Origin: Nonomuraea pusilla
GTDB taxonomy: Bacteria; Actinomycetota; Actinomycetes; Streptosporangiales; Streptosporangiaceae
Direction of reading: 5' to 3'
NCBI RefSeq assembly: GCF_900109355.1
Contig: NZ_FOBF01000021.1
Coordinates: 118,591-182,590, forward strand
Length of the DNA stretch: 64,000 nucleotides
Position numbers and translations under genes: made by a program. The notes below the pieces were generated by a model. The model worked only from the letters and a program-made list of their open reading frames with translations. It was not told where the DNA came from and made no database searches. How positions within the stretch are numbered: the stretch's first letter is position 1; the number at the start of each line of letters is the position of its first letter. Positions 25,311 to 34,763 of this stretch are shown piece after piece.

Positions 25311-26597
25311 GTGTCATTCGTCGCCGATCTGCGCGTGGTCCTGCAGGGCCGGGACTTCAAGAGGCTGTTCGGCACGCGGCTGGTGTCCCAGTTCTCCGAC
25401 GGGATCTTCCAGTTCGCCGTCACGAACTTCGCCTTCTTCAGCCCCGAGCAGCAGACCACCGCCGTGGCCGTGGCCGCGGGGCTGGCCGTGCTGTTCCTGC
25501 CGTACAGCGTGCTGGGGCCGTTCGTCGGCGTGTTCATCGACCGGTGGTCGCGACGGCAGATCCTCGTGATCGCGCCGGTCGTGCGCGGCACGCTGCTGCT
25601 GCTCGCCGCCGCGCTGGTCGCCTCCGACGCGCCCGACCCCGCCTTCTACGCGGCGGCGCTCGGCGTGCTCGCGGTCAACAGGTTCTTCCTGGCCGCGCTC
25701 GGCGCGTCGCTGCCGCACGTCGTGCCCTCCGACCGGCTGCTGGCCGCCAACGCGGTCACCCCGACCTCGGGCACCGTGGTCACGTTCGTGGGGGCGGGCG
25801 TCGGCTTCCTGCTGCGCGAGCTGGTCGGCGGCGACGACCGCGGCATCGCCGTGCTGCTGGTCGCGTCGGGCGTGGTGTTCGGACTGAGCGCCCTGGTCGC
25901 CCGCACGATGGACCGCGCGCTGCTCGGCCCCGCCGCCGACCCCGGCCGGCCGCAGGCCCGCGAGGCGCTGCGCAACGTGGTCGCCGGCCTCGTCGACGGC
26001 GCCAGGCACATCGCCCACCGCCGGGTGGCCGCCGCGACGATGGGCGCGATGGCCGCCCACCGATTCCTGTACGGCATGGCCACCGCGCTCGGCATCATCC
26101 TGTACCGCTACTACTTCACCGACGGCGACGCCGACGCGGCCCTGCGCGGCCTCGGCATGGTGGTGGCCACCTCGGGCGTCGGCTACTTCCTGGCCGTGAT
26201 CATCACGCCGTACGCCACCGAGCGGTTCACGATCGAGCGCTGGGTGCCGATCGCGCTCGCCTCGGCGGGCGTGCTGTCGGGCGCGCTGGTCGCGCCCTTC
26301 CAGGAGTGGGGGCTGCCGCTCGCCGGCTTCGTGCTGGGGGTGGCGGGGCAGAGCGTGAAGATCTGCGCCGACACCACCGTCCAGCGCGACGTCGAGGACA
26401 TCTACCTCGGCCGCGCGTTCTCCCTGTACGACATGCTGTTCAACGGCATGTACGTGCTGGCGGCGGCCCTGTCGGCGCTGATCCTGCCAGAGAACGGCAA
26501 GTCGTACCTCGCCGTCGCGATCATCACGGCCGGCTACCCGCTGGCGGCTCTCGCCTACCGGATGACCACGGCGGCCTCACGCGCCCGCGCCGCGTGA
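25311..26597 (+). CDS. MFS transporter (MFS_3/enterobactin-exporter-like group)
   Basis: The product has 428 residues with about 12 membrane helices. It shows FKRLFGTRLVSQFSDGIFQFAV at helix 1, LPYSVLGPFVGVFIDRWSRRQIL (motif A form of this group) and a second half repeating the pattern. GTG 25311. The last 21 bases overlap the convergent cca gene end. Substrate unknown; export of a small molecule is likely. Confidence 0.85.
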   Translation: MSFVADLRVVLQGRDFKRLFGTRLVSQFSDGIFQFAVTNFAFFSPEQQTTAVAVAAGLAVLFLPYSVLGPFVGVFIDRWSRRQILVIAPVVRGTLLLLAAALVASDAPDPAFYAAALGVLAVNRFFLAALGASLPHVVPSDRLLAANAVTPTSGTVVTFVGAGVGFLLRELVGGDDRGIAVLLVASGVVFGLSALVARTMDRALLGPAADPGRPQAREALRNVVAGLVDGARHIAHRRVAAATMGAMAAHRFLYGMATALGIILYRYYFTDGDADAALRGLGMVVATSGVGYFLAVIITPYATERFTIERWVPIALASAGVLSGALVAPFQEWGLPLAGFVLGVAGQSVKICADTTVQRDVEDIYLGRAFSLYDMLFNGMYVLAAALSALILPENGKSYLAVAIITAGYPLAALAYRMTTAASRARAA

Positions 26598-28046
26598 GCG
26601 GGCCCACTCCCGCAGCGCCTCGGTGGCGGCCTCCCTGCCGATCATGCCCTGGTCGAGCCTGAGGTCCAGCAGGAACTTGTACGCCTGCCCCACGAGCGGG
26701 CCAGGACCGATGCCGAGCACCCGCTGGATCTCGTTGCCGTCGAGCTCCGGCCGGATCTTGGCGAGCTCCTCCTCCTCGGCCAGCCGGGCGATGCGCTCCT
26801 CCAGCTGGTCGTAGGTGCGCGAGAGCGCGGCCGCCTTGCGCTTGTTGCGCGTGGTGCAGTCGGCCCTGGTCAGCTTGTGCAGCCGGTCGAGCAGGTGGCC
26901 CGCGTCGCGCACGTAGCGGCGCACGGCGCTGTCGGTCCACTCCCCCGTGCCGTAGCCGTGGAAGCGCAGGTGCAGCTCCACCAGCCGGGACACGTCGGCG
27001 ACGACGTCCTTGGGGAACTTCAGCTCCGTCAGCCGCTTCTTGGTCATCTGCGCGCCGACCACCTCGTGGTGGTGGAACGACACCCGCCCGCCGGCCTCGT
27101 GGCGGCGGGTCTTCGGCTTGCCGACGTCGTGCATGAGGGCGGCCCAGCGCAGGATGCGGTCGGGCTTGCCGTCCTCCTCCTGGGCGATGGCCTGTTCGAG
27201 GACGGTCAGGGTGTGCTCGTAGACGTCCTTGTGCCGGTGGTGCTCGTCGATCTCCAGGCGGAGCTTGGGCAGCTCGGGCAGGACGTGCGCGGCGAGCCCG
27301 CTCTCGACGAGCAGCCGCAGGCCCTCGCGGGGGTCGGCGGCGCAGACGAGCTTGTCCAGCTCGTCGCGGATGCGCTCGGCGGAGACGATCTCGATGCGCT
27401 CGGCCATGGCGGTCATGGCGGCGACCGCCGCCGGGTCGACGCGGAAGCCGAGCTGCGCGGTGAACCTGGCCGCGCGCAGCATGCGCAGCGGGTCGTCGTC
27501 GAACGACCGCTCGGCGGGGCCCGGCGTGCGCAGCACCTTGGCGCGCAGGTCGGCCAGGCCGCCGAACGGGTCCTCGAACTCGTGGCCGGGCAGCCGCACC
27601 GCCATGGCGTTGACCGCGAAGTCGCGGCGTTCGAGGTCGGCTTCGAGGGTCTCGCCGTACGCGACGTCGGGCTTGCGCGACTTCGGGTCGTACGACTCGC
27701 TCCTGTACGTGGTCACCTCGATGAGCCAGTTGCCCTTGCGCAGGCCCACGGTGCCGAAGTCGATGCCGATCGTCCAGACGGAGTCGGCCCAGTCCCTGAC
27801 GATGTCCAGGACTCGTTCGGGGTGGGCGTCCGTGGTCAGGTCGAGGTCGTTGCCGACGCGGCCGAGCAGGATGTCGCGCACCGGGCCGCCGACGAGGGCC
27901 AGCTCGTGGCCCTTGGCGGCGAACAGGCGGCCGAGCTCGTCGGCGACGGGGGCGATCTTGCGGAACAGGTCCGTCATGGCGCGCTGCTGGTTTTCGGTCA
28001 AGGTTGAGTCGGACAAACTGAGATCGGTCCTTCGATTCCGGAACAT
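26577..28046 (-). CDS. cca: CCA tRNA nucleotidyltransferase / poly(A) polymerase-family enzyme
   Basis: The product has 489 residues. The nucleotidyltransferase head has LALVGGPVRDILLGR and the DLDLTTDA metal site. RRDFAVNAMA and DPLRMLRAARF are CCA-enzyme motifs. A C-terminal HD domain (LMHDVGKPKTR) follows, the actinobacterial PcnA-type architecture. It adds or repairs the CCA end of tRNAs. The start is ATG 28046, with GGGGGA close upstream; a TTG at 28016 is possible. It overlaps the convergent MFS gene end by 21 bases. Confidence 0.96.
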   Translation of the reverse strand: MFRNRRTDLSLSDSTLTENQQRAMTDLFRKIAPVADELGRLFAAKGHELALVGGPVRDILLGRVGNDLDLTTDAHPERVLDIVRDWADSVWTIGIDFGTVGLRKGNWLIEVTTYRSESYDPKSRKPDVAYGETLEADLERRDFAVNAMAVRLPGHEFEDPFGGLADLRAKVLRTPGPAERSFDDDPLRMLRAARFTAQLGFRVDPAAVAAMTAMAERIEIVSAERIRDELDKLVCAADPREGLRLLVESGLAAHVLPELPKLRLEIDEHHRHKDVYEHTLTVLEQAIAQEEDGKPDRILRWAALMHDVGKPKTRRHEAGGRVSFHHHEVVGAQMTKKRLTELKFPKDVVADVSRLVELHLRFHGYGTGEWTDSAVRRYVRDAGHLLDRLHKLTRADCTTRNKRKAAALSRTYDQLEERIARLAEEEELAKIRPELDGNEIQRVLGIGPGPLVGQAYKFLLDLRLDQGMIGREAATEALREWARSRGAGA

Positions 28047-28127
28047 ATCCCCCGAGCCACACCAGGTCCGGGTTACCGTCGGTCAGGGGACCGTCGGGGG
28101 CCATGGAACGAGGCAATGGAGGACTCT

Positions 28128-28652
28128 ATGAAGGATGCCCTCGCGATCCACCGCTGGCTCCTCGCACACCAGGTCCATCATGAGATCGTACGCCTTCCGC
28201 GTCCCATGACATGCGCGGAAGAGCTGCCCGAGACCCTGCCGGCGGCGCCCGACAGATGCGTGATGGTCACGGTGTTCCAGGTCGCCATGAGGTTCGGCCG
28301 CGAGGACGTCGTCGCCGTCGCCTCCACCGTGGCCGCGCCGCCACGCCCGGAGGCCGTCCGCGCCCACCTCGACGCCAGGCAGGTGCAGCCCGCCCCGGCG
28401 TTCCTCGTCAACTCCGCCACCGACTACGCCGACGGCCTCGTGTCGCCGCTGCTGCTGCCCGCGGCCCTGCAGGTGCTCATCGACGGCCGCCTTCCCGTGG
28501 ACTCGGAACCCGTCTTCACCGCCACCGGCGAACGCCGCACGGCGCTGTCCTTACGGGCCGTGGACCTGCTCGCGCTGATGCACGGAAAGATGGTCAACCT
28601 CCGCACCACGACCCCGAGAGGATCACGTGAGGCGGTCGCGCCCCGGCACTGA
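28128..28652 (+). CDS. YbaK/prolyl-tRNA-editing-domain-like protein (putative aminoacyl-tRNA deacylase)
   Basis: The product has 174 residues from ATG 28128 with GGAGGAC 5 bases upstream. The start resembles YbaK-type proteins (IHRWLLAHQVHHEIVRLP), and the alternating hydrophobic core fits that fold. The central catalytic Lys region is weakly conserved, so I call the family with reserve. It lies between divergent cca and the DUF6049 gene, where related genomes often carry a NUDIX hydrolase gene. Confidence 0.55.
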   Translation: MKDALAIHRWLLAHQVHHEIVRLPRPMTCAEELPETLPAAPDRCVMVTVFQVAMRFGREDVVAVASTVAAPPRPEAVRAHLDARQVQPAPAFLVNSATDYADGLVSPLLLPAALQVLIDGRLPVDSEPVFTATGERRTALSLRAVDLLALMHGKMVNLRTTTPRGSREAVAPRH

Positions 28653-28702
28653 ACCCGTACCATTGCGGGCGTGCGTCGTCGTACTCCAGCCCGGACATAC
28701 GC

Positions 28703-30826
28703 GTGATCCGTAAGGCCATTCCGCTCACCGTGCTGTCCGCCGCGCTGCTCACCCTGACCGGGGTGGGCGCGCCGAGTTCGGCTGCCATGACGACGCACAC
28801 CGCCGCCACCGCGAAGCGGCAGAACCTCGTCGTGACCATCACCTCCGTCTCCCCCCAGGTGCCGAGGAACCCCACCGATGTGATCAAGTTCACCGGCACC
28901 GTGCGCAACGACACCGGCTCGCCCATGACCGGCCTGGGAGTGCGCCTGCGCTACAACGCGCAGCGGTTCACCGACCGCGCCGCCATGGCCGCCTACGAGA
29001 GCGACCAGAACACCTCCTCGCTGCCGTTCAACGTGTCCAGGACCTCCAGGATGGACATCCCGAGCCTCGCCGCCGGGGCGAGCGCCCGCTGGGAGTTCAC
29101 CGCCACGCCCGCGCAGCTGGGCATGAACGCGTTCGGCGTCTACCCCGTCGCGGTGGACGTCTCGCAGTTCGAGGTGCCGCTCAACGCGCAGCGCACCTAC
29201 CTCACCTACGCCCCCGCCGCCACCACCCTGGTACGCAACCGCATGGCGGTCGCGCTGCCCGTCATCGACCAGCCCCACCGGGCCACCGACGACCCCCTCT
29301 TCGTCGACGACCGGCTCAGCCAGGCCATCACCGGCAAGGGCCGGCTGGCCGACCTCGTCCACATCGCCCAGCAGGCGCCCAGGAGCGTCACCTGGTTCGT
29401 CGACCCGGCGCTGCTCGACGACGTCCAGACCATGACGAAGGGCTACCAGGTCAAGACGAAGAACACCGTCGAGAACAAGGCGTCCAACCCCGCCGCCGAG
29501 CGATGGATCACCGACCTGCGCACCGCCCTGGCCGCCTCGCCCGTCGTCGCCACGCCGTACGCCGACCCCGACGTCGCCGCGCTGGCGCACCAGGGCCTCG
29601 ACACGCAGACCAGCCGGGCGATCGAGCTGGGCGGCCAGGTCGCCGGCACCGTGCTGAAGCGTCCCGTCGCCACCAACACCAACTGGCCCCCGAACGGCGT
29701 CCTCGACGACGACGCCCTCGACCTGCTCTCCGTCAGCAAGAACAAGGTCGACAGGGTCCTGCTCGACGCCTCGAACCTGCCGCCGCGCCAGCAGATCGCC
29801 GGGCACACCCCCGACGGCGCCGCCACCCTCGACTCCGTGGCGGGGCCCGTCACCGCGCTCGTCGCCGACAGCACGATCACCGGCCTGTTCGAGCCCGACG
29901 CCCGCACCCCCACGTCGGTGCTGCTCAGCACCCAGCGCTTCATCGCCGAGACCGCGATGATGGCCTCCGAACCCGGCCAGACCACGCCCAGGTCGATCGT
30001 GGTCGCGCCGTCCCGGCGCTGGGACCCCAAGCCCGCGCTGGTCACCGCCCTGCTCAAGACCGCCAACAAGCTGCCCTGGCTGACCCTCACGACCCTCGAC
30101 TCGATCAAGGCGACCAGGACGTCCGACCTGCGCGCCGGGCTGACGTACGCCGAGGGGCACCGCAAGGAGGAGCTGAGCGCCAAATACCTCAAGCGGGTCA
30201 AGGACGTCGCCTCGAAGGCGCAGCTCACCGCCTCCATCCTGACGTCCAAGCCGCAGTCGCGCTTCGACGCCGCCGTGCTCAGGCTCACCTCGTCGGCCTG
30301 GCGCACCAGCACCCGCACAGGGCGCGGGGTGACGAAGCTGGTCAGCACCGCCGTCAACGCCAGGGTCGACAAGATCCAGATCACCGGCGCCGGGCCCGAC
30401 AGGCCGCGCACGCTCGCCGGCAGCAACGGCGTCGTCCCCATCAGCGTGAAGAACTCGCTGGAGGCGCCGATCTCGCTCTACATCGACGTGAAGTCGAACA
30501 ACCCAGAGCTGTTGCAGGTCAACTACAGCCAGACCAAGCCCCTGACGATCGGCAGCGGCCAGAGCGGCACCGTCCAGGTGCCCATGAACGCCACCACCAG
30601 CGGCGACGCCACCGTCACCGTCCAGCTCATGACGGCCGACCGCCAGCCGTACGGCAAGCCGCAGCGGCTGACCGTCCGCACCACCGGCTACACCGGCATC
30701 GCCCTGGTGATCGTCGGTGCGGCGCTCACGGTCATGCTCGCCGCCGTGGTCACGCGGGTGCTGAGGCGGCGCTCGGAGCGGCGGGTCGCCAGGACCGCGA
30801 AGACCCGGGAGAGTGAGACGGTATGA
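28703..30826 (+). CDS. DUF6049 family secreted/membrane-anchored protein
   Basis: The product has 707 residues. It has an N-terminal signal peptide (IRKAIPLTVLSAALLTLTGVGA), a large extracytoplasmic part with beta-rich domains, one C-terminal membrane helix (IALVIVGAALTVMLAAVV) and a short Arg-rich cytoplasmic tail. The position directly upstream of murJ, with a 4-base overlap, is the same as Rv3909 in mycobacteria. Its exact role is unknown; conserved coupling to murJ suggests cell-wall function. The start (GTG 28703) is chosen to give an intact signal peptide. Confidence 0.8.
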   Translation: MIRKAIPLTVLSAALLTLTGVGAPSSAAMTTHTAATAKRQNLVVTITSVSPQVPRNPTDVIKFTGTVRNDTGSPMTGLGVRLRYNAQRFTDRAAMAAYESDQNTSSLPFNVSRTSRMDIPSLAAGASARWEFTATPAQLGMNAFGVYPVAVDVSQFEVPLNAQRTYLTYAPAATTLVRNRMAVALPVIDQPHRATDDPLFVDDRLSQAITGKGRLADLVHIAQQAPRSVTWFVDPALLDDVQTMTKGYQVKTKNTVENKASNPAAERWITDLRTALAASPVVATPYADPDVAALAHQGLDTQTSRAIELGGQVAGTVLKRPVATNTNWPPNGVLDDDALDLLSVSKNKVDRVLLDASNLPPRQQIAGHTPDGAATLDSVAGPVTALVADSTITGLFEPDARTPTSVLLSTQRFIAETAMMASEPGQTTPRSIVVAPSRRWDPKPALVTALLKTANKLPWLTLTTLDSIKATRTSDLRAGLTYAEGHRKEELSAKYLKRVKDVASKAQLTASILTSKPQSRFDAAVLRLTSSAWRTSTRTGRGVTKLVSTAVNARVDKIQITGAGPDRPRTLAGSNGVVPISVKNSLEAPISLYIDVKSNNPELLQVNYSQTKPLTIGSGQSGTVQVPMNATTSGDATVTVQLMTADRQPYGKPQRLTVRTTGYTGIALVIVGAALTVMLAAVVTRVLRRRSERRVARTAKTRESETV

Positions 30827-32430
30827 GCCGCATGCTGCGGGCCGGCGCCATCATGGCGGCCGGCACGATGGTGTCGAGGGTCACCGGCTTCGTCCGGACC
30901 ATGGTGCTCGCCTACGCCATCGGCACCGCAGCGCTCGGCGACTCGTACAACGCGGCCTACGCCATCCCGTACAGCATCCTCGACCTGCTGCTGCTCGGCG
31001 TGCTGAGCAGCGTCGTCGTGCCCATGATCGTGCGCGCGCAGCAGCACGACCCCGACGGCGGGCGGGCCTACGAGCAGCGGCTGCTGACGCTCACCACGGC
31101 AGTGCTGGTGGCCGTCGCCGTGATCTCCGTGCTGGCCGCTCCGCTGCTCATCGACCTCTACACCGACTGGGCCCCGGGCAGCCCCAAGTTCGACACCGCC
31201 GTCGTCCTGGCCCGGTTCATCCTGCCGCAGCTCGCCTTCTTCGGCGTCGGCGCGGTGGCCGGCGCCATCCTCAACACCCGCGACCGCTACGGCGCGCCGA
31301 TGTGGGCGCCCGTGCTCAACAACGTGGTCGTCATCTGCGCGTTCGTCCTCTACGCGCTGGTCACCGAGGCGGGCCGCGACATCGACAAGGTCACCACCTC
31401 CGGCCTGGCCCTGCTCGGCCTCGGCACCACGGCCGGCATCGTCGCCCAGGCGGCCGTGCTGATCGTCGCGCTGAGGCGCGTGGGGTTCGAGTTCACGCCC
31501 CGCTTCGACCTGCGCAACGCCCGGCTGGGCGAGATGGGCAAGGCCGGGGTCTGGACGATCGGCTACGTGGTGATCACCCAGCTCGGGTTCATGCTCACCA
31601 CCAACCTGTCCAGCGCGGCGGGCGACGAGGTGCCCGGCCACGGCATCAGCCCGTACACGCTGGCCTTCCAGCTCTTCCAGCTCCCGTACGGCGTCATCGG
31701 CGTGTCGGTGATCACGGCGATGCTGCCGAAGATGAGCCGCGCCGTGGGCGAGGGGCGGCTCGACGACGTGCGCACCGAGTTCGGCGCGAGCGTGCGGCTC
31801 ATCTGCTCCCTCATGGTGCCGGTGTCGCTGCTGCTGATGGTGCTCGGGCCGGCCATCACCGTCCCGATCTACGGCCACGGGGCCAACAGCGTCGCCGACG
31901 CCGTCTACATCGGCAACGTCCTGCAGGTGTACGGGCTGGCGCTGGTGCCGTTCTCGGTCTTCCAGCTGCTGCTGCGGGTCTTCTACAGCTTCGGCGACAC
32001 CCGTACGCCGGTGTTCGTCGGCGCCGGCACGACCGCCGTGAACGCGCTGCTCATGGTCGTGTTCTACGCCATGCTCCCCGCGCGGTACGCGGTGATGGGG
32101 CTGGCGCTGGCGTACGCCGTCGCGTACGCGCTGGGCGCCGTGGTCGCCTGGACGCTGGCCAGCCGCCGCCTCCAGGGGCTGGGCGGCTGGGCGATCGGCA
32201 CGGCGCTGACCAGGATGTACCTGTCGGCCCTGCCGACGGCGGTGCTGGCGCTCGCCGTGGTCTTCGTCGCCACGCAGGTGTTCGACGGGCTCGGGTTCCT
32301 CAACTCGCTGATCGTCCTCGCGGTGGGCGGCGGCCTCGGGCTGCTGCTCTACCTCGCCGTCGCGCATCGCATGCGCATCCCGGAGGTCAACTCGATCGTT
32401 GGGATGGTGGCGGGACGGGTAGGCCGTTAG
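30823..32430 (+). CDS. murJ: Lipid II flippase MurJ (MviN)
   Basis: The product has 535 residues with about 14 membrane helices of the MOP superfamily. GTMVSRVTGFVRTMVLAYAIG, DSYNAAYAIPY and the FYSFGDTRTPV motif are MurJ signatures. It moves lipid II to the outer face for peptidoglycan synthesis. Here MurJ ends after the flippase; the cytoplasmic kinase-like part that is fused to it in mycobacteria is encoded separately downstream. ATG overlaps the DUF6049 stop by 4 bases. Confidence 0.95.
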   Translation: MSRMLRAGAIMAAGTMVSRVTGFVRTMVLAYAIGTAALGDSYNAAYAIPYSILDLLLLGVLSSVVVPMIVRAQQHDPDGGRAYEQRLLTLTTAVLVAVAVISVLAAPLLIDLYTDWAPGSPKFDTAVVLARFILPQLAFFGVGAVAGAILNTRDRYGAPMWAPVLNNVVVICAFVLYALVTEAGRDIDKVTTSGLALLGLGTTAGIVAQAAVLIVALRRVGFEFTPRFDLRNARLGEMGKAGVWTIGYVVITQLGFMLTTNLSSAAGDEVPGHGISPYTLAFQLFQLPYGVIGVSVITAMLPKMSRAVGEGRLDDVRTEFGASVRLICSLMVPVSLLLMVLGPAITVPIYGHGANSVADAVYIGNVLQVYGLALVPFSVFQLLLRVFYSFGDTRTPVFVGAGTTAVNALLMVVFYAMLPARYAVMGLALAYAVAYALGAVVAWTLASRRLQGLGGWAIGTALTRMYLSALPTAVLALAVVFVATQVFDGLGFLNSLIVLAVGGGLGLLLYLAVAHRMRIPEVNSIVGMVAGRVGR

Positions 32431-32530
32431 GGAACGCGGGCGGAATCGACTCGGCACTACCATGGTGCTCTGACACGCGCGAATGGAAGCAGGAGGGGCG
32501 TGGGCGGATCCACCCGGCATAGTGTGCCTA

Positions 32531-32547
32531 CGTGGGGCAGCCCCACG
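32531..32547 (+). promoter_or_regulatory. Small perfect hairpin between murJ and the pseudokinase gene
   Basis: CGTGGGG and CCCCACG pair fully around CAG. It sits 50 bases before the TTG start of the pseudokinase gene. It may set the level of read-through from murJ; this is only a suggestion. Confidence 0.3.
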
Positions 32548-32597
32548 CAGGTGAGTCGAGTCATGAGCAGGCCCGATCGGCCGAGCGGAGTAAGCCT

Positions 32598-34112
32598 TTG
32601 AGCACGTCGGCGGTCGAACCAGGCACCCGCCTCGCTGAGCGGTTCCGGCTGGAGGACCGCGTCAGCGAGTCCGAGGGCGCCACCCTGTGGAAGGCCATCG
32701 ACGAGATCCTCGCCAGGCCCGTGGCGGTGCTCACGTTCGCGCCCGGCTTCCCCCGCGTCCACGAGGTGGTCACCGCGGCCCGCGCGGCGAGCCGGCTGAA
32801 CGACCCGCGCCTGACCCAGGTGTTCGACGCGGCCGAGGACGACAAGCTCTCGTACGTGGTCAGCGAGTGGGTCACGGGCGAGACGCTGGCCGACCTGCTC
32901 GCGTCGGGCCCGCTGGAGCCGGAGCGCGCGGCCGGTCTGGTGGCCGAGGCCGCCGAGGCCATCGCGCACGCTCACGAGTCGAGCCTGTACCACCTGTGCC
33001 TGCGCCCGTCGCACCTGATGTGGACCACCGGCAACACGGTCAAGGTGCTCGGCGTCGCCGTCGACGCCGCGCTGGCGGGGCTCACCACCGACCAGCCCGC
33101 GCTCGACGACGCCGAGGGCCTGGGCCGCCTGCTGTACGCGGGCCTCACCGGCCACTGGCCGGGCGACGAGGAGGAGGGCGGCCTGCCGACCGCCCCCATG
33201 ACCGACGGGCACTTCTGCTCGCCCCGCCAGGTGACGGCCGGCGTGCCCGGCTACCTCGACACGGTCACCGTGCGGTCGTGCCTGCCCGACTCCCGCAGGG
33301 GGCAGAGCCCGCTGACCAGCCCGGCCGAGGTGGCCGAGGCGCTGGCCGACGTGGCGCGGCCCATGCCGATCCCGATCAGCTACCCGTCGACGCCCGCCGT
33401 GGCCTCGGCCTCGCACACCGAGGGCCTGGACGTCGCGCACCGGCCGTCGCGGCCCCTGCCGCCGCTGCCGCCCACGCCGCCGCGCGTCCCCTCGCCCGGC
33501 GGCGGCGGCAACCTGCTCAACCGGGTGCTGATGACGCTCGTGGTGCTGCTGGTCATCGCGGCGGTCGGCGTCGGCGCCTGGACGATCGGCCGCAGCCTGG
33601 GCAGCCCGGCCATCCCCGACGCGTCCCCGACGCCGACGGTCACGACGTCCGCGCCGGTCACGACGCAGGTCGTCAAGCCGTCCAAGGCGAAGGGCTTCGA
33701 CCCGCTGGGCGACGGCGACGAGAAGTCGGAGAAGGCGGGCCTGGCCATCGACGGCAAGCCGAGCACCTACTGGGAGACCGAGGGCTACACCAGCGCCACG
33801 CTCGGGAACCTCAAGGACGGGGTCGGGCTTCTGCTGGACATGGGCAAGTCCGTGCAGATCAGCGACGTGGTGGCTACTCTGGCCGATGCGCCGGGCGCCA
33901 GCGTCGAGCTGAAGGTGGGCGACTCACCCGATCTCGGCTCGCTGAAGACCGTGGCGAGCCAGAAGGACGCGTCGGGCAAGGTCACCCTGACCCCGACGAA
34001 GGCAGCAAGCGGGCAGTACGTTTTGATCTGGTTTACACGGGTTCCGGCAAGTGACGGCAAGTTTCATGGCACCATCTATGACGTAGTGGTGCACTCCCCC
34101 GGATCGGCATAA
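32598..34112 (+). CDS. MurJ-associated pseudokinase with membrane helix and extracytoplasmic discoidin-like domain
   Basis: The product has 504 residues from TTG 32598, with CGGAG 7 bases upstream (the frame opens at GTG 32532, which lacks a ribosome site). The N half has the Ser/Thr kinase outline (FRLEDRV..., SYVVSEWVTGETLADLL, AEAIAHAH). The VAIK lysine is absent (RPVAVLTF), HRD is replaced by LCLRPSHL, and DFG by LGVAVD, so it cannot be an active kinase. A membrane helix (LMTLVVLLVIAAVGVGAWTIG) leads to a C-terminal domain (AIDGKPSTYWETEGY) resembling carbohydrate-binding discoidin domains. Known of the family: mycobacterial MviN carries such a pseudokinase and binds FhaA when phosphorylated. 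Here it is a separate subunit. Confidence 0.8.
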   Translation: MSTSAVEPGTRLAERFRLEDRVSESEGATLWKAIDEILARPVAVLTFAPGFPRVHEVVTAARAASRLNDPRLTQVFDAAEDDKLSYVVSEWVTGETLADLLASGPLEPERAAGLVAEAAEAIAHAHESSLYHLCLRPSHLMWTTGNTVKVLGVAVDAALAGLTTDQPALDDAEGLGRLLYAGLTGHWPGDEEEGGLPTAPMTDGHFCSPRQVTAGVPGYLDTVTVRSCLPDSRRGQSPLTSPAEVAEALADVARPMPIPISYPSTPAVASASHTEGLDVAHRPSRPLPPLPPTPPRVPSPGGGGNLLNRVLMTLVVLLVIAAVGVGAWTIGRSLGSPAIPDASPTPTVTTSAPVTTQVVKPSKAKGFDPLGDGDEKSEKAGLAIDGKPSTYWETEGYTSATLGNLKDGVGLLLDMGKSVQISDVVATLADAPGASVELKVGDSPDLGSLKTVASQKDASGKVTLTPTKAASGQYVLIWFTRVPASDGKFHGTIYDVVVHSPGSA

Positions 34113-34127
34113 TCAGGAATCCCTCTT

Positions 34128-34763
34128 GTGAACTCCCCACCCGAGACACCCTCATCAGCGGAGCGGCCGGCGGTCACAGACGCCGAGCTGCTCACCGCGC
34201 ACATCAACGGGGATCCACACGCCTTCAGCGAGATCGTCAAGAGGCACCGCGACCGCATGTGGGCGGTCGCCCTGCGTACGCTCGGTGACCCGGACGAGGC
34301 CGCCGACGCCGTGCAGGACGCCTTCGTCTCCGCCTACCGCAAGGCCTCCTCCTTCCGCGGCGAGGCGGCGGTCACCACCTGGCTGCACCGGATCGTGGTC
34401 AACGCCTGCCTCGACCGGATGCGCCGCAAGTCCGTCAGGCCGGTGGCCGACGACGAGCTCATCGAGGCCGCCGAGCGCGACACGCCGCTGCCCGACCACA
34501 CGGTCGAGCGCGAGGTGTCGATGGAGGTCTCGGCCGCGCTGAAGCTGCTCCCCGCCGACCAGCGGGCCGCGCTGGTCCTCGTCGACATGATGGGCTATTC
34601 GGTCGAAGACGCAGCTCAGGTGCTGGACGTCCCCAGCGGCACGGTGAAGAGCCGGTGCGCCCGGGGACGGGCGAAACTTGCCCCGATTCTTTCGCATCTG
34701 CGGAACCGATCCGACTTCACTCGCGTCTCATCCGCGAAGGGAGCAGAACTTCGTGACGGGTGA
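34128..34763 (+). CDS. sigM: ECF RNA polymerase sigma factor SigM
   Basis: The product has 211 residues. Region 2 reads AFSEIVKRHRDRMWAVALRTLGDPDEAADAVQDAFV in outline, followed by region 2.4 (VTTWLHRIVVNACLDRMRR). Region 4 is LPADQRAALVLVDMMGYSVEDAAQVL and GTVKSRCARGRAKL. GTG 34128 has AGGAA upstream. The position between murJ and trxB, and the co-transcribed anti-sigma gene overlapping by 11 bases, identify it as SigM of the oriC region. Targets are probably envelope or redox stress genes. Confidence 0.93.
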   Translation: MNSPPETPSSAERPAVTDAELLTAHINGDPHAFSEIVKRHRDRMWAVALRTLGDPDEAADAVQDAFVSAYRKASSFRGEAAVTTWLHRIVVNACLDRMRRKSVRPVADDELIEAAERDTPLPDHTVEREVSMEVSAALKLLPADQRAALVLVDMMGYSVEDAAQVLDVPSGTVKSRCARGRAKLAPILSHLRNRSDFTRVSSAKGAELRDG

